Origin: Euonymus europaeus
Lineage: Eukaryota; Streptophyta; Magnoliopsida; Celastrales; Celastraceae
DNA: 64,000 bases
Assembly (NCBI GenBank): GCA_963580455.1
Contig: OY756957.1
Span: 25,140,501-25,204,500 of the forward strand
Reading direction: 5' to 3'
The notes under the pieces were generated by a model that saw nothing but the letters and a program-made list of their open reading frames with translations, had not been told where the DNA came from and made no database searches. A program made the translations under genes and the position numbers. Shown here one piece after another: positions 46,446 through 59,633 of the stretch (positions are counted from its first letter, which is position 1; each line of letters starts with the position of its first letter).

Positions 46446-46661
46446 CGCCCCCAGGGCATATGGTTGAGCGGTACCCACCTTGTCAAAACCCTTAACGGGG
46501 AAGTGGAGGTTGTGAGTTCGAACCCTCGTAGAGGCATTCGACCACTTCTGAAGCGGCAGGTGGTCCCTACCGTAAGGCTGCACATCCTGCGACTTACATC
46601 TGTCAGTGACTCCCAGGACAGAGAACTGGCAGACGGGTTTCGGTTTCTCGACCCCAAACCG
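46446..46661 (+). mobile_element. tRNA-derived SINE with exact 18-bp target duplication
   Basis: The 216-bp insertion is bounded by two exact copies of AACTTACAAGGTAGAGTG (46428-46445 and 46662-46679). Near its 5' end are an A-box-like TGGTTGAGCGG (46462) and a B-box-like GTGAGTTCGAACCC (about 46512), the internal Pol III promoter of tRNA-derived SINEs. The A-to-B spacing and sequence resemble a tRNA, but no acceptor stem closes, so this is not a tRNA gene. It inserted into the older retroelement-like sequence. Confidence 0.88.
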
Positions 46662-46899
46662 AACTTACAAGGTAGAGTGAAGCTAAAAGTCGACCAATTA
46701 TATTGAGACGTCAACCGTAACGTCAAGAAGTAAAAAATTAGAAATGTAAGCCTTTGAAGTAGTTCGATGACATGTACTATTAAGTTCAAACCTTGAACCA
46801 CTAATATTGTTTTGAAAGGAAAATTCGACTGCAATTTGCCCTCGAATTCAAGAAACTTGACTTCAAGTCAACAGCGGACAGCGGATGACAAATTGTATA

Positions 46900-47510
46900 G
46901 ACCAAAAACCATCCATGTATTATTATACATATACAAGGCCTAACTTAAAAGGCTCATTTAACACAGAAGGCTCAAAAGGCCCAATCAGTATTTGTAAAGC
47001 CTCATAGGCCCAAGCCCAATGCATGATAACTCATAGCTCAAGAGATTAATACATGAGCTTAACCATTGTAAAAGACTACAAGAGGCGTACGCCTCATTAA
47101 AGGATTTTCAACAACTTGATACTCTCTATCTAGTCTCACTTCTCTCACTACAAATTCGCTTAACCACTATAATAGACTACGAGAGGCATCCGCCCCATTA
47201 AAGGACTCTCAATCACTTGATATTCTCTATTTAGCTCACTTCTCTCACTACAAATTAATAGACTACAAGAAGCCTCTGTCTCATTAAAGGATTCTCAACC
47301 ACATACTCTCTATCTAGCCTCACTTCTCTCACTACAAATTCGCTTATCATTGTCTGACTTGATTGTTAAAACATCAATGACCGACATCACACTAGTGACA
47401 TCCTGACAATCAACCTTCTAGTGCTTCCTTAAAACCGACATCACACTGGTGACATCCTGACAATCAACCTTCTATTGCTTCCTTACAGATTATGCGATGC
47501 CTCCCTACTT
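46900..47510 (+). repeat. LTR-like segment with tandem repeats
   Basis: Three units of about 90-110 bases contain 'gactacaagaggc', 'cattaaaggattctcaa' and 'ctcacttctctcactacaaa' (starting near 47073, 47171 and 47267). Two units of about 70 bases follow, containing 'gacatcctgacaatcaacct' (47397 and 47450). The part before them resembles 37360-37600. Confidence 0.7.
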
Positions 47511-48045
47511 CACAAATTGATTGCAGATCTTCCATCTACAGTGGCTACAACGAAACTGTCATCTTTCGTTTAAGCTAAAGATCCAACCCAGGAGACTAAA
47601 CTAATTAAATATAAATCAAACCAGGACCGAACCTACAAAACAAAAGACCATTACCGAAAAATGTGAACTTGCACATCTGGCAAGTGGTAACAGCTTAAAA
47701 CATGATTCTTAATGTCTCACTTTCTGGGGATAAGAGGGCAAGAGCGTCATCAAGCATCAAAACAAGTCGAATAAAGCAAGTGTAGGAACCATCAGATATA
47801 CATGAAGCCATTGGCAGCAAGAAATCAAACCGAAACCAAACAAAGAGAGAATGTATGATAGAAGCAATTAAAGCTCCAAAACCTAAGATATACACTCAGT
47901 CGATATGAAACACCCAACTACAGAATCCATTTAGTCCTCCAAGATAATTTTACATGGTAAATGCACCGAACAACAGCAGCAGAACTTGGTAACTCATACA
48001 AACTTGAGAAATCCAAATATACTCCGGGAGTGCAAACATTGAGAA

Positions 48046-51000
48046 TCACCTTCGCCACTCAGCCTGGGTCACCTTTGCTGCAAAACCAAACACAACCAAT
48101 GCATATCAAAAGGACTCAAGAAAAATAATAACAGCAAATAGTCGAGGTTAGATACTTGTCCCAGGAGACCGACGAAAAAAAGAGATCAATAACCCCCCTC
48201 TTTATGACTTCCTCCTAATAAACGTGAAAAACTCATTTCTAAGTCTCGAAGCATTACAAATGAAGAGCTATCCTCTCAGAATGTGTAGATATGAACAAAA
48301 CACTATAACCATAGCCAAGAGGTTAGCCATGAAGAAATGATGAAAAAAACACGAACAAAAAGCAAAAACTATATCCTCTAACAGATGAAGAAAATCACTA
48401 AACAGATGACTGGAATGCCTACCCAAATAACTACCAGAACAAATTTTAAGTGTGGCTGTATTCACTGGGGGCTTCCTTTCCTATCTATTACTATAAAGGG
48501 TGCAATTCAGAACAGTCTTAGAAGTCTATTGATACATACCATTTCCATCTCTTGATGATAACACAGATCTGTCACTTCTATTCCCTCCTTTACCACTGGC
48601 ATGAAGCATTCTCTGAGTCCTGGGTGACTGAGAGTTGACTTTGCTATTAGTAGATGGCAAAGAATGACGCCGGACAACATTTTTCTCTATGGAGCCTTGC
48701 AATCTCAGCTTTGCCTTTGCAGATTCAGTGGCTGCCATATAGCTTGGCAATGTAGGACTGTTCTGTAGAACATTCTCTGCACGATCTTGCATAGCTGGAG
48801 TGGATGCTTTACTAATTGATTTATGATTCTCATTGTTTGTTGAATCATCTTTATGACCTGATTCCCCAATTGTTTTAGGGAGACTTTCATCTTGACCATT
48901 GTGTATAATATAAGTATTCGATTCAACTGTATCTTGATCATCATGAGGTAAATCTAACACCCCATCCGTTTCTAATGTCTCTTGATTTGTTTCGCCATCA
49001 TCCCGTTTGGATGCTGTGAAAGTAGTCTCTATTTTCATCGCATTAGGCAGTTCTGATGTCCCTATAATCTCTTTCTTCCTCACATCAGGCCAGGCGGACG
49101 TCGAGGTTGTCTCCTCGTTCTCGTTTATATCATCTGGAAGTTCAGTAGTAGCTGAGATTATCTCTTTCTTCTTCTCCCCTGAAGCACTTCCACTTGACTC
49201 CAAAATATTTTCCTCTAACTTGCTTGACTCCTTTTCCAGCATCTGCTCTGGCTTCTCACTTCCAAAATCTGCCTGGATAGAATTTTCATCAGTGGGATTA
49301 TGAACCTTTCTCAAGTTACGCTTCACCTTTTCAAGTTCAATTTGAGGAGTTTCTTGGGCTAGTTCTGCTGGACGGCTTGAAACTTTCCTGAGGTTACGCT
49401 TTGGTTTTTCAATCACAGTTGTTGCATGTAGTGAGCTATTGTAAACATTATTTGCAGCAGGGATCCTCCTAACACTGCGCTTTGGCCGTCCCGTTTCAGT
49501 CTGACCTTCTCCCTGCTTAATCGGCAGGTTAGCGTTCGGATATATCTTTGGCTGTGGGACTGGTTTCCAAATTTGAGACTTTGACCAGCGACCCAACCAG
49601 TTTAAGACTGAATTCGGTTCAGTGGAATAGTAGGTCAAGGGCATCGGAGTTGGAGATGATGCAAGGAGCTGAGACACAAACTAGCAAAAATGAGAAGGAA
49701 AAAATTGCAATCAAATCTGTGTAGACTAATTGGAAAAAATCAACTAAACTGCCAACCACATTAATGTTAGTGCCATAGTTACATATGGACTAGTACATAT
49801 GGAACTATTCCATATGTAACTATGGAAGCAGATGACTTGTACATATGGAAGCAGACTTAGCAGATGACTTGGATGCCATATCATCTAGTAACAGAATAAA
49901 ATGCCTAACTATTGCACAAGCGTGCCAGTGTCACATCCACATCATGGTTTCATATCATTCAACAACCGCATAGAAGCCACAATCAGATTGTCACTTGTAA
50001 CTTCCCCTTGATAGCCTTTTACATTCTTCCACTGGCAAAATGCCATGTTTAACAAAGACAAAAAAACTCAAGCTGAATCTCAACAAATTATCAAAGAACC
50101 ACCAGAGGTCTAAAAATATACAATAAATTAAGATTTGAAATTTTGAATGACGTTTCATCCATCTTTAATTGCTTAGTATCACTGTATCAGTGTCAATTCA
50201 CTAATAAAAGTGAAATCCTAGGGCAGGTTTTATTTTTTCTTAGGGTCTCCTGAGATATGTGATTGTAATAAGAATCAAGCCAGTCAATACATTTAGGTCA
50301 CCTTGAGTATATGCCATGCTATCAATTGACTGATCTCTGTGCAACCATTCTAGGAGGTAAGACATGACAAAAACATACCTTTTGTATAAAAGCATTTGTT
50401 GACAGTTTTCCAGTCAGCACAGGCATATAAATTCCAACTGAATTTATAATCTCTCCCTCCTGACAAAAAAAAATCAAAATCAAAATTAGTAATTGCACAA
50501 AAGGGGGGCTAAGAAACAGTCTGTCTTCAAAATGAATGTATACTGTGGACCCGCAATCTTCTGCATTTTCAGCAAGTAAAAAACAGGATTTTGATACATA
50601 GATTTTTTAATTGTCTGCCTGTTTGTAAAACTCTACTTTCTCCTTGGTTTGTTATAGAAAAAACAAAAGAATTGACAGGTCAAAGGCATCTTTAAAGAGT
50701 GATCACAAGGCAAAAACACCCAAGCTTTAACAAACAGCATCAATATATGAGGAGAAAATGTGAATTGAGATAACCACATAATGAACTGCTCATGCTTTGT
50801 ATTGTGAAATTTTCCTCAATTACATCATCTTTTAATAACCAAATAATTCAGCATAGTCAGTACCTCTATGTGAACCCCGAAAAGTCAATCCTTGGCAAGC
50901 AACTCATGGACTATCTTTTTTTTTAATCAAGCTCTTGACTACGATGCAAAATACTATGCCTCGCAATTAGTTATTTAGAAAGCAGCCAAAGTGTAAAAAT

Positions 51001-52849
51001 GAGACAAGTTGCGATTATACATCAGACCACTTTTAGAGAAGACAATTAATAAAATAATTACCAGAGGCTTTGGTAGACTACACTTTTCACGCACTTCTAA
51101 TCCAATATCTGAACACCTGACCTTTCTCCCACGAACAAGTGCCTGCATCTTGACAAGTCCTAGCATACAGGAAAAAGTAGCAACTGCTTGTCTTCTAACC
51201 AAATGGCCACGGATAAGTGCTTGTAGCCTTATGATGCCATTCAGAGCCCAAAATGCACGTCTTGCCTTCAAAGAAAAACAGTGATCGGGAAAATTATAAA
51301 CTCCATAATCACTTTGTTTAATATGAAACAAATTAAACTAAACCAAACTAAAAATGCTATAAATACAAATCAAGTTCTTGGGGCATGCCAAAGAGACCCA
51401 CTACAAAGGAAGTTCAGCAACTAGGCTAATAGCAAGGCTGCAATGTTAAAAACCTTCCTACAACCACTTCTCGTATAAATTAGGACAAGAAGGAGAGGGG
51501 GTTGTCACAAGAAGTGATCTATCACCATTCAGTTTCATTAGCTCTAAAGTGGAACCTAACATCAAGCACTAAAAAACTTCAAGAAAAAAAAAATTAAATG
51601 CACAAATCACAATGACTAGAAAACATAGGAATCCTAGCAACTCTTAAGAAGGTGTCTAGGTAAGGTATCACGATTCATGACCACTTTTCAGAAAGGAATG
51701 CCAAATGTTCAAAGCGCACCCTCTATTCAAGTTTCCCCATGTAAAAGAGCCTCACAAGAAAAATTGCAATCAGTGGTCATAATTAGCACACATCAGTCAA
51801 TCATTTTAGCACACCTTGAGAGTAGTATTAACAAGAGAATATTACCAAGTAACCCCTAAAAGCAGCTTGCACCACTGTTGCAGCTTGCTCTAGCCTCAAT
51901 TGTTCAGGATCGGATTGTGCATGTTGGGTTATAAAACCTTGCAAATCCGCAACTTGATTTACGGGCAATGCTGTTCTTCCATTTTGTGATGAATCAGCAG
52001 CATTCATACTCTCTGATTCTAACATATTTTCATCTCTTTCACTGGTATCAGGGATAAAATGGGACGCCTTTACGGGTAACGATGTTCTTCCATTTTGGGA
52101 TGAATTGGCAGCATTCGTACTCTCTGATTCTAACAAATTTTCATCTCTGTCACTGGTATCAGGGATAAAATGGGAGGTGTCCGAGGGATTTAAATGCATG
52201 TTAGCGTCTAATGCCTTGGAACCAACCAATGTTTCTTTCTCGCTTCCAATCTTCTGCACACAAAGAGCAAATTGAAGTAGGTATAACTTTAAAACCACTA
52301 CTATTATCTAGGTGCACATTATGATACAGATGGAGTAGCAGGTACAAAAAAAAAGAAATGGGCAACAATCAAATTGTGTTCCTCTATGATAGAAATTCCT
52401 CCAAAGCAAAAAATTGATTTTACATAACAAAATGATAGTTTCACAAAGCCATCTGTGCATTACATTTTTTTTTAAAGGAAAAAAGTCATATATGAATCGA
52501 AGTACTTCTGTAATGTAACAATCAGGAAAAAAAACTCAGTTTTGAAATGCTCAAAGGCACCTATTATTCTACATAACAAAATCCCACAAGTCCACTAAAC
52601 AAACACCCCACATATATTTGATTGGCATTAGAAATCTATACAAGTAGATTAGAGAGAATTTAAAACCCTCATAAACATCATGAACCAATATCATTCTGCA
52701 GATTCATAGACAACTTTAATGTAGACAATGTATGAGGGGATGTGCAACAATAAGCTCCAGATTACCTCCCTTCCTTTTGAAGTACTACTTTTGGATGACT
52801 TCTTCCCGAACAGCACAGTCTTAATCCATTTTGCTGGTGATTTACCCAT
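48046..52849 (-). CDS. IQ-domain (IQD) calmodulin-binding protein (6 coding exons, 645 aa)
   Basis: Coding exons: 52766-52849, 51846-52253, 51062-51265, 50379-50459, 48540-49668 and 48046-48077. Together they are 1938 bases, in frame, GT-AG throughout. The start gives MGKSPAKWIKTVLFGKKSSK, the usual IQD opening, and the tiny last exon gives AKVTQAEWRR, a tail typical of the IQD28-IQD32 group. IQ motifs lie at about residues 150-205 (AATVVQAAFRGYL, IIRLQALIRGHLVRRQA, LVKMQALVRGRKVR) across the exon 2/3 junction conserved in IQD genes. The rest is Ser/Lys-rich and disordered, with basic RPKRSVRRIP and KPKRNLRKV elements. IQD proteins bind calmodulin and mostly act at microtubules, plasma membrane or nucleus. 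An internal tandem repeat of about 36 residues lies in exon 2. A longer upstream Met in exon 1's frame is not used by the family. Confidence 0.92.
51930..52190 (-). repeat. In-frame tandem repeat within IQD exon 2
   Basis: Two consecutive repeats of about 36 codons each read SHFIPDTS(D/E)RDEN, then LESES and SSQNGRT(S/A)LPV. They precede the first IQ motif. The copies differ at only a few residues, so the duplication is fairly recent. Confidence 0.9.
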
Positions 52850-54070
52850 GGCAAGGAGAACAGAACCAACAGACACCTAGATCACACTTCCAGCATCAAA
52901 CCACAAGACAAAAGTTTATAAACACATAGGATAAACTGCAACTATAACATGATACACGGAATTCTATTTTGTTGACAAAATGCCAGAATCAGATATTTTC
53001 TTGGTGCGACTTTCTTTTAATGAACAATTTGGACATACTTAAATATGAGGCCGTTTAACATCAAGCTGTGGATCACCTTTCACTTCAGGATAATTTCAAA
53101 GGTTGGTGGCAGTGTAGTAGAGTTTCAGCATGATTATGGCAACTCCGGAAGAGAATGCGTCATTAAAAAGAACTTGCATTCTTTCTATGTTGATCTCAGT
53201 TTTTTTTTTTTTTTTTTTACATGGATACTGGGATACAACTCGCATACACCAGTCTTCTCTCAGTAAAAGATTTCCGACATTATTGTAGTTCAACAGGCAA
53301 CAGCAACGGGTAGCAATAATTGTTTCACAGAAAAACAGTGAAGGATAAAGTCAAACACACAAGCTTATCCACACCTAAACCCAGGTAAAATGATAAATTA
53401 ATACGTTACTCTGATTCTCTCCATAAGATTTTGCTCAATTTTACAATCTAAAAAAGGAGAATTGGATTTAATACTGCTATTTAATTCCAGCGGCAGATGC
53501 CTTGTGACCTTCCCAAGTAACAATTGAAGTCAGCAAATTCAAAAATTACAGACTCAAAGCAAAAAACACTTTCCAACCAGCTCATAGCCACAACGTCAAA
53601 GAGGAAATAGACTACAAGCAAAAATTTACAGACTCATTTTCTCCTTAGCAAGTAAATTTAAAACCTACAAACAGAGACCCAAAAAAAAAACAAGAAGCTG
53701 AGATCTGACCACGTTAGAAAACTAGAGATGCAGACCGATCAATGGATCAAAGCTCTGAAAAGAAAAAAGAATAAAAACAAGGCATACGAGTTGGATTAGC
53801 ATCAGATCTGAAGCTTACCTACAAATGTGGGATTTGTACCCCCAAATCTACAATTCCTGTTTACAATCAAAAGCCAAGAGCTCAGCAAAACCAGAAACAA
53901 TGAAAAAAAAATGGAGTCTCAGGCAGGTGAAGAAGAAAAAATATCAAAAACATTATCCAAATGATGAAGAGAGAAAGACAATGCACCTCAAGCGAGCTTG
54001 CAAATGAAGAAAATGGCGATCTAAAGTGGCATCGATTTCCCTTCACTGCCTTTCTTTATTCTCTCTCATT
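52850..54070 (-). promoter_or_regulatory. Probable 5' leader, leader intron and promoter of the IQD gene
   Basis: No coding exon is seen. Near 53990-54060 the minus strand shows a CT-rich run (TTTCTTCATTTGC...) that would suit a first non-coding exon. A poly-T/A tract lies at 53199-53218. The assignment is by position only. Confidence 0.35.
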
Positions 54071-55250
54071 TTCTGTGCTCTACACAGTCGGTATGTACTG
54101 GTAAGCAAAAAAACAAAAATTGGAAAATCAGGATAAATTAAAATGTAAGTTATTTTCAAATACGGGCGTGTTCAACTTTAGACCCTGGAGCTCCACATTA
54201 CAGTCGCTGATCGATGAATTTTTAGGACTAGTTTCAATTATTCGTTGACTTTTGAGGCTGACTTTTAGAGCTTACAGTGAGCTCATGTACAGTCAATTGT
54301 GTTCAGTAATAAAAGCGGGTGCGTCGGGGAACTATCGGGATGGTGTCACTTCGGGAACAAGTGTCCACCTCCTTTATCCTGACGCTTTGTGTAATGACTT
54401 TTATACCCCCAACAAGAAACAATGGTGAGGGACGCTTGATTGTTTTTTTGGCCGTTGATGCGTGGCAGTAAAGTAACCGACAAGGGTGTTGCGGGGCGCT
54501 TGGGAAAATAAGAGACAGGAGAGAGCGTGGAGTGGGATAGTTGGTTGCCATGCTGGATCCGTGCTGCAAGGGTGGTCTTTGCTTTAGGATATTTTAATGT
54601 GGACCTATAGGAGAGAGCGTGGCGTCCTTGTTTGGTAAACAATTTACTTCAAATGATCTCTTTTGCCAAATAAAAAATGAAAGTAGCACCTCAAATATAA
54701 CATAATGACATTTCTAAATTGTTTTTAAAGTAAATATGGTTGGTTTCAATTAGCAATTATTATATTTTACCAATTAATCTTATGAAGCAATTAATAGTCA
54801 TTTTCATATCACAAACATCAAAGCGAATAAATAAATAAATAAAAATTAAAAAACGATGATAGAATTGATTATATTCATTTATTCAATAAATTAAATAAGA
54901 CTTGAAAGCTCGTAGTCACTTGAGTTAATATAAAGATGGAATATCTCACAGCAAGAGGGGAAAAAAACACATAACTAATATTATACTTGTCATGATTGTT
55001 AGACATGATACTTTCATGATCCACGTATTAGATAATAATCATGTTTTTTATAATTAAAAAAAATTAAGTCAACTCAAATATGGATGAGGAAGATGATAAT
55101 TAAAAGCTTTGATACAAATATGATCGTTGTTGACCATGAAAGTCTTCCTGCACGATTTTGAGTGATCACCAAATCCATCCAACAACTCTAACTTCCAATT
55201 AGACCTTCTTTTTATTATTATCTCGAATTTAGTATGTCAATCATGTCTCT
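54071..55250. other. Intergenic sequence
   Basis: A GC-richer block at 54300-54620 contains two copies of 'gagagagcgtgg' about 95 bases apart. Its two overlapping minus-strand ORFs show no family resemblance. The remainder is AT-rich with nothing recognised. Confidence 0.4.
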
Positions 55251-55254
55251 CAAA

Positions 55255-55618
55255 AATGGTTAAATTGGTCATTTTGCTCAGTCAATATTGAAATGTTGCA
55301 GGTTAGTAATCTGAAATTTCTATATGTTTCAATGTAGTAAATCGGCCTAAGTTTGGTTGTTTTAATATGGTAACTCAAAGATATCATATTCAAACAAATC
55401 AAAACATTATATTACTAAACTATAACATTTGAACATTCAATTATCAAAATAGAAAGTTTCGATATGTTTCAATATAGTAAATCGGCCAAAGTTTGGTTGT
55501 TTTAATATGGTAACTCAAAGATACCATATTCAAACAAATCAAAACATTATATTACTGAACTATAACATTTGAACATTCAATTGTCAAAATAGAAAATGAC
55601 CAAAAACTTACTTAACCC
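55255..55618. repeat. 140-bp tandem duplication in a MITE-like element
   Basis: Two units with a period of 140 bases (for example 'agtaaatcggcc' at 55337 and 55477) contain 'gtttggttgttttaatatgg' and 'cattatattact'. The outer parts form a weak inverted repeat ('ggttaaattggtcatttt' against the inverse of 'aaaatgaccaaaaactta...ttaaccc'), similar in style to the Mutator-type MITE at 26.8 kb. Confidence 0.7.
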
Positions 55619-55619
55619 C

Positions 55620-56430
55620 TCTCTAATCAACAAAATCATTGTAATGACAAAAAATGGTCATGACCCACCTTAACAATCAAAACAATGTCATGTTAGTAAA
55701 TCGTGGTCAAAGTAACAACTAAAGTTTTGAAAACCATACCAGTCATCAAACCGGAAAATTCCACGGTTAATGATTCATTGGTTCAATCGGGTTCAACGTA
55801 ATACATTATTATATATGTATTTATTTAATAAATGTAGTAATTTAAAATATTTCATATTTTACAATACCCATGATATGTAAAAATACATCAATAGTATATC
55901 TTTATTGAAAAATTTACAATTATTCATAGGTTTTTCTAGCCTACACATAATAAAAAATATAAAATATAAAATAATAAAATTAATAATAATTATTAGTGAA
56001 TAAATTCAAAGAAAAATGTAGGAGAAAATATGATACGTACATGTAAAAAATATTTGGATTATTAAATACATATTTATTATGATGTATAAAATAAATAAAT
56101 GTGTAAAAATATTTTTAATATTTTTATTATAATGTGTATGAACATTTTGAAATAATGTAATATAGTTAATAAACCTCCTCTTTAAATCATAAAATATGTC
56201 ATGACTTAGTGGTAAGAGTTTCTTTTTATAAAGAGAGGCCATGAGTTTGAAACCTACCAAAAATATGTTTTTCAAATTAAATTGACCTAGTTTGATTTAT
56301 ACGAAAATGGTCAATTTACAGAATGCGCAGTTTGTATGTATTGAACCAAACCAGATACAAGGTCGTTGACCTATTGAACTTGTTTGATCGGCTAGTCTGA
56401 TTTGGTTTTCTAAACATTGGTAACAACACA
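55620..56430. other. Very AT-rich intergenic sequence
   Basis: Nothing coding was recognised. A stretch at 55735-55790 and 56300-56400 about 'gaaccaaaccag' and 'tggttttctaaac' resembles ends of old elements but could not be bounded. Confidence 0.4.
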
Positions 56431-57900
56431 TGAGCAAAACTCAATCAAAACAGGTCTTCAGATGCTTTGTTATGTCTCACTCACCGGAATCCTACTCGTC
56501 GAAAGGTAAACCCTAGCTTGCCAATGTCTTTAAAGGCATCCCTTTGGCGATTAAACTCCCTCACAGCCCTTGGGTATGGTACATAGCCCATACTAGGTAT
56601 TCATAAATTACTTGTCATTTGCATCATACGTAAGACTGTCATACCTCACTTAACATTATCCAGCTCACTCAATATTCTTTAGAGAATGTAGGGCAACCAG
56701 ATTCCTAATTATCTAGAAGAACCCCTCACTCGCCCAAAGTAACACCTGACAAATATATTTATACCAAGAATTTTTTTGACATCAGATCGTGAAAATAAGA
56801 GAATATCCTCCCACGATCGTTGAGGTCGCGCATCCTCTAACATCACACAACCTTATCCTTGACACCATTATGATTCTAATCGCCACCTTTCCACATTACC
56901 ACAAATCTCTTGACCCTGGACTACTATAAATAACACCTGACCTGCTATAGTAAAGGACATAATACTAAGCCTAAGAAACTGGTCTCCTTACTTATTTTCT
57001 AAGAAGCCTTCCAACCTTTCCTTCTTCTACCTTCAAACTTATAGCCCTCATACCCCTGGACCTTGTGTATTCACTCCATTCTCGACATCTTCATTATCCC
57101 ATACAAATCCATTGCCTATCATACTTTTGTGTTTCTTTGCTGTTCTCATTTTGTTTACCATTATTCACTACTGATTCTCACACTTGAGCTTCTTTGGCAG
57201 TTACCTAACCGGTTCCATTAGCATATTTACGACTAAACCCTTATTGTTTCTCATATCTGTGGTGGTCTATACATCACTAGACTTGTGGAATCGAGTATCT
57301 ATAATTTGGTGTCCACCGTGGAGTTTCTACAGTTCTATATTCAATGAAGCAAGAAATCAAAGCCTCAAATGCAATCGAACATCATGTTTGCCTCAGACGC
57401 CGACATCCTGAGTGATCTAATTACCTAAGTAGGTGCTATGCAAGATCAGATGTGACAAACCTTTAACGACCTCGCCATAATGGAATCAAAGATTGAAATT
57501 TTTTCATAAGCATAATAGTAGACTTCTGGCGAACAGAGTTACCAACTTTTCCATTCAGCCTATAGAGCAAACCATGCTCGAAGAAGTCTTGGACCCCTCT
57601 GTTCACCCGTGGTTGTTGAGTGCTGGACTAAGTAGATATTTTATCCATGGATGGAGCACAGGACAAAATGACTCACTCTAACAAACTGTTGAAGTCCAAC
57701 AGCTTAACAACGGTGCGTGCTAGAATAGTCAACCTACATATTCTAGCCAATGGCAACCACCTCCTCTTCACACACCCGACCACAGACTTTTTCTCCTCCA
57801 TATCAAGCGCCTGTGGAAAGGACCAATGATGCTATCAATTAGACATCCAGTCAATCAGGTGATGGATGTGACTTGTGTCAGCAATAAACTTTAATAAAAG
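56430..57900 (+). mobile_element. Decayed Gypsy-type LTR and start of internal region
   Basis: A TATA-like motif (ACTATAAATAAC, about 56923) is followed by pyrimidine-rich R/U5-like sequence. Near 57298 comes 'ataatttggtgtccaccgtg', close to the LTR end/primer-binding wording 'attggcgcccaccgtggggc' of plant Tat-type Gypsy elements. Broken gag-like sequence follows. No pol region was seen. Confidence 0.5.
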
Positions 57901-58009
57901 GTTTAAGACTCAGGATTCTATCTGGAAGAAGTTTGATATACGATTAAGCAAGGAGACATTAATATTAATGGTTATACTTCATCGTAATAGTTTGCCAAGA
58001 AGAATAAAA

Positions 58010-58262
58010 CTATTTTTTTTTTGAAAAATTTTGCGATATAATTTTTTCTTTTGTCAAGTATATAATTTGCGATGAAATTAATATTTCCTCATGTTTTGGT
58101 TTTTTGGAAAATTTTGCGACATATTTTGTCTGTTGTAAAATTTATAATTTCCAACGAAATTAATATTTATTCATGTTTTTTTTTTTGGAAAATTTTGCAA
58201 AATAATTTTTTTTCGTTATAAAATTTATAATTTTCGACGAAATTAATATTTCCGCATGTTTT
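58010..58262. repeat. Three-unit tandem repeat, about 90-bp period
   Basis: Three units contain 'ggaaaattttgcga', 'aatttataattt' and 'cgaaattaatatttcc' or close variants, starting near 58020, 58112 and 58188. They are extremely AT-rich. Confidence 0.8.
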
Positions 58263-59630
58263 ATAAAGTTGATCAAATATCTTGATAAGCACACAAATTA
58301 TCTAACATATAATTTATTTATTTTTATCATGTGATGAGGTATTTCATACTCCATAAATTTTTAACTCGTGATTTTTATACAAATATATGCTAGATTCTAG
58401 AGGCATCACATGTATAAAAAGGCCGACCGCGACTTCCAAATTTATTGATAAATTCTCTATTTTTCCTATTCAAACACCATATTTTTATAATTTACTGTAT
58501 CTATATTCAACAAAAACTTATCAGCATCTCTATTATAATCTTATTAAAAATATTTGTTCTTTCTTCGTTTATTATTCATTTTTACATTATTTTATTTCAA
58601 ATAAAAATGAAATTTACTACTACTTACACATGGCTTATATATTATTGTTAGAAAATAATTAATATTAGTTATATAAAAATTCATTAATTAAATAATCTAA
58701 TTGATAATAAATTGTAAATATAAGTTCATAAATTAGATGAATAAACCCCGCCACTATATGTTTTTGGTCGGTCTCAACCGAATTATTAAACTCACAAACA
58801 AAGCCCATTTCATTTATAATAAGCCCAATTTTCTATGAAGTCATCTTAAAGTCCACTTTCAAATCAGCTAAAAAGAAAACGAAAAAAATAAAAACAGAAA
58901 CCCAAATCACAACCACCTTAGAAAAAGGCGGTTGAGAGTAGCGAGATTGAAAATTTTGGAGTGTGCATAGAGGGTTAAGAAAGATAATATATAAAAAGTA
59001 AAAAATTTATATTGAAATATGTGTTTTGGAGTGGAAAATAGTAAAGAAAAAAAATTGTATTGAGAGTTGTGTACACTTGATATTTATAGAGTGATAAAAA
59101 TAAAATACATTAAAAGTGAAAAAGCTATATTAAGAGAGTGTTTTTGTGATATAGATAATATGGATTTGACTTTTTGTTTAATACAATTAAGACTCAATTG
59201 AAAATTTTAGAAAGTGTTGTGGAGAGTAACTATTGGAGTTGCTCTCAGACTCTTTGTCACGAGAAATCACAGGTCAAGCCATATCTGGCTGGTGATACCT
59301 TCTCTTCTCATTTTCCCCATCGGCCTTCGGCGATGTCCGCTCTTTCCCTCCTCCAACTGGCCGCAGCAATCGCAATATCTCAAAAGTGTCTCAATAGAGA
59401 CATGACCCATAAATTTGAATTTTGAACCTTGAATTTGCCACAAAATTATGTGATGTATGTATTGACACATATGATTATGAATACTTTGAGATGTTTTGTG
59501 TTGGGATTACTAACATCAACTATATCTATTACCCCACGTTGGAGTACGACTTCTGTCAACATAAACCCTATTTGCTAAGATCTCAAGCTTCCCTCTATCT
59601 TAAATAACTTGAACACGACTGACCGATCCA
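58263..59630. other. AT-rich intergenic sequence
   Basis: No exon was recognised. A piece at 59205-59255 ends in 'ctattggagttgctctcaga', wording common at MITE termini, but no partner end was found with confidence. Confidence 0.4.
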
Positions 59631-59633
59631 TTA

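Noticed and set aside
46450..46530. A tRNA gene (A and B boxes present)
   Set aside because: No cloverleaf acceptor stem closes, and the 18-bp target duplication around 216 bases shows it is a SINE.
52850..52876. Earlier Met for the IQD protein (MSVGSVLLA...)
   Set aside because: The IQD family opens with MGKSPAKW at 52849; the upstream codons are leader sequence.
54303..54642. Small minus-strand genes in a GC-richer block
   Set aside because: Two overlapping frames are equally open, with no recognisable family or splice context.
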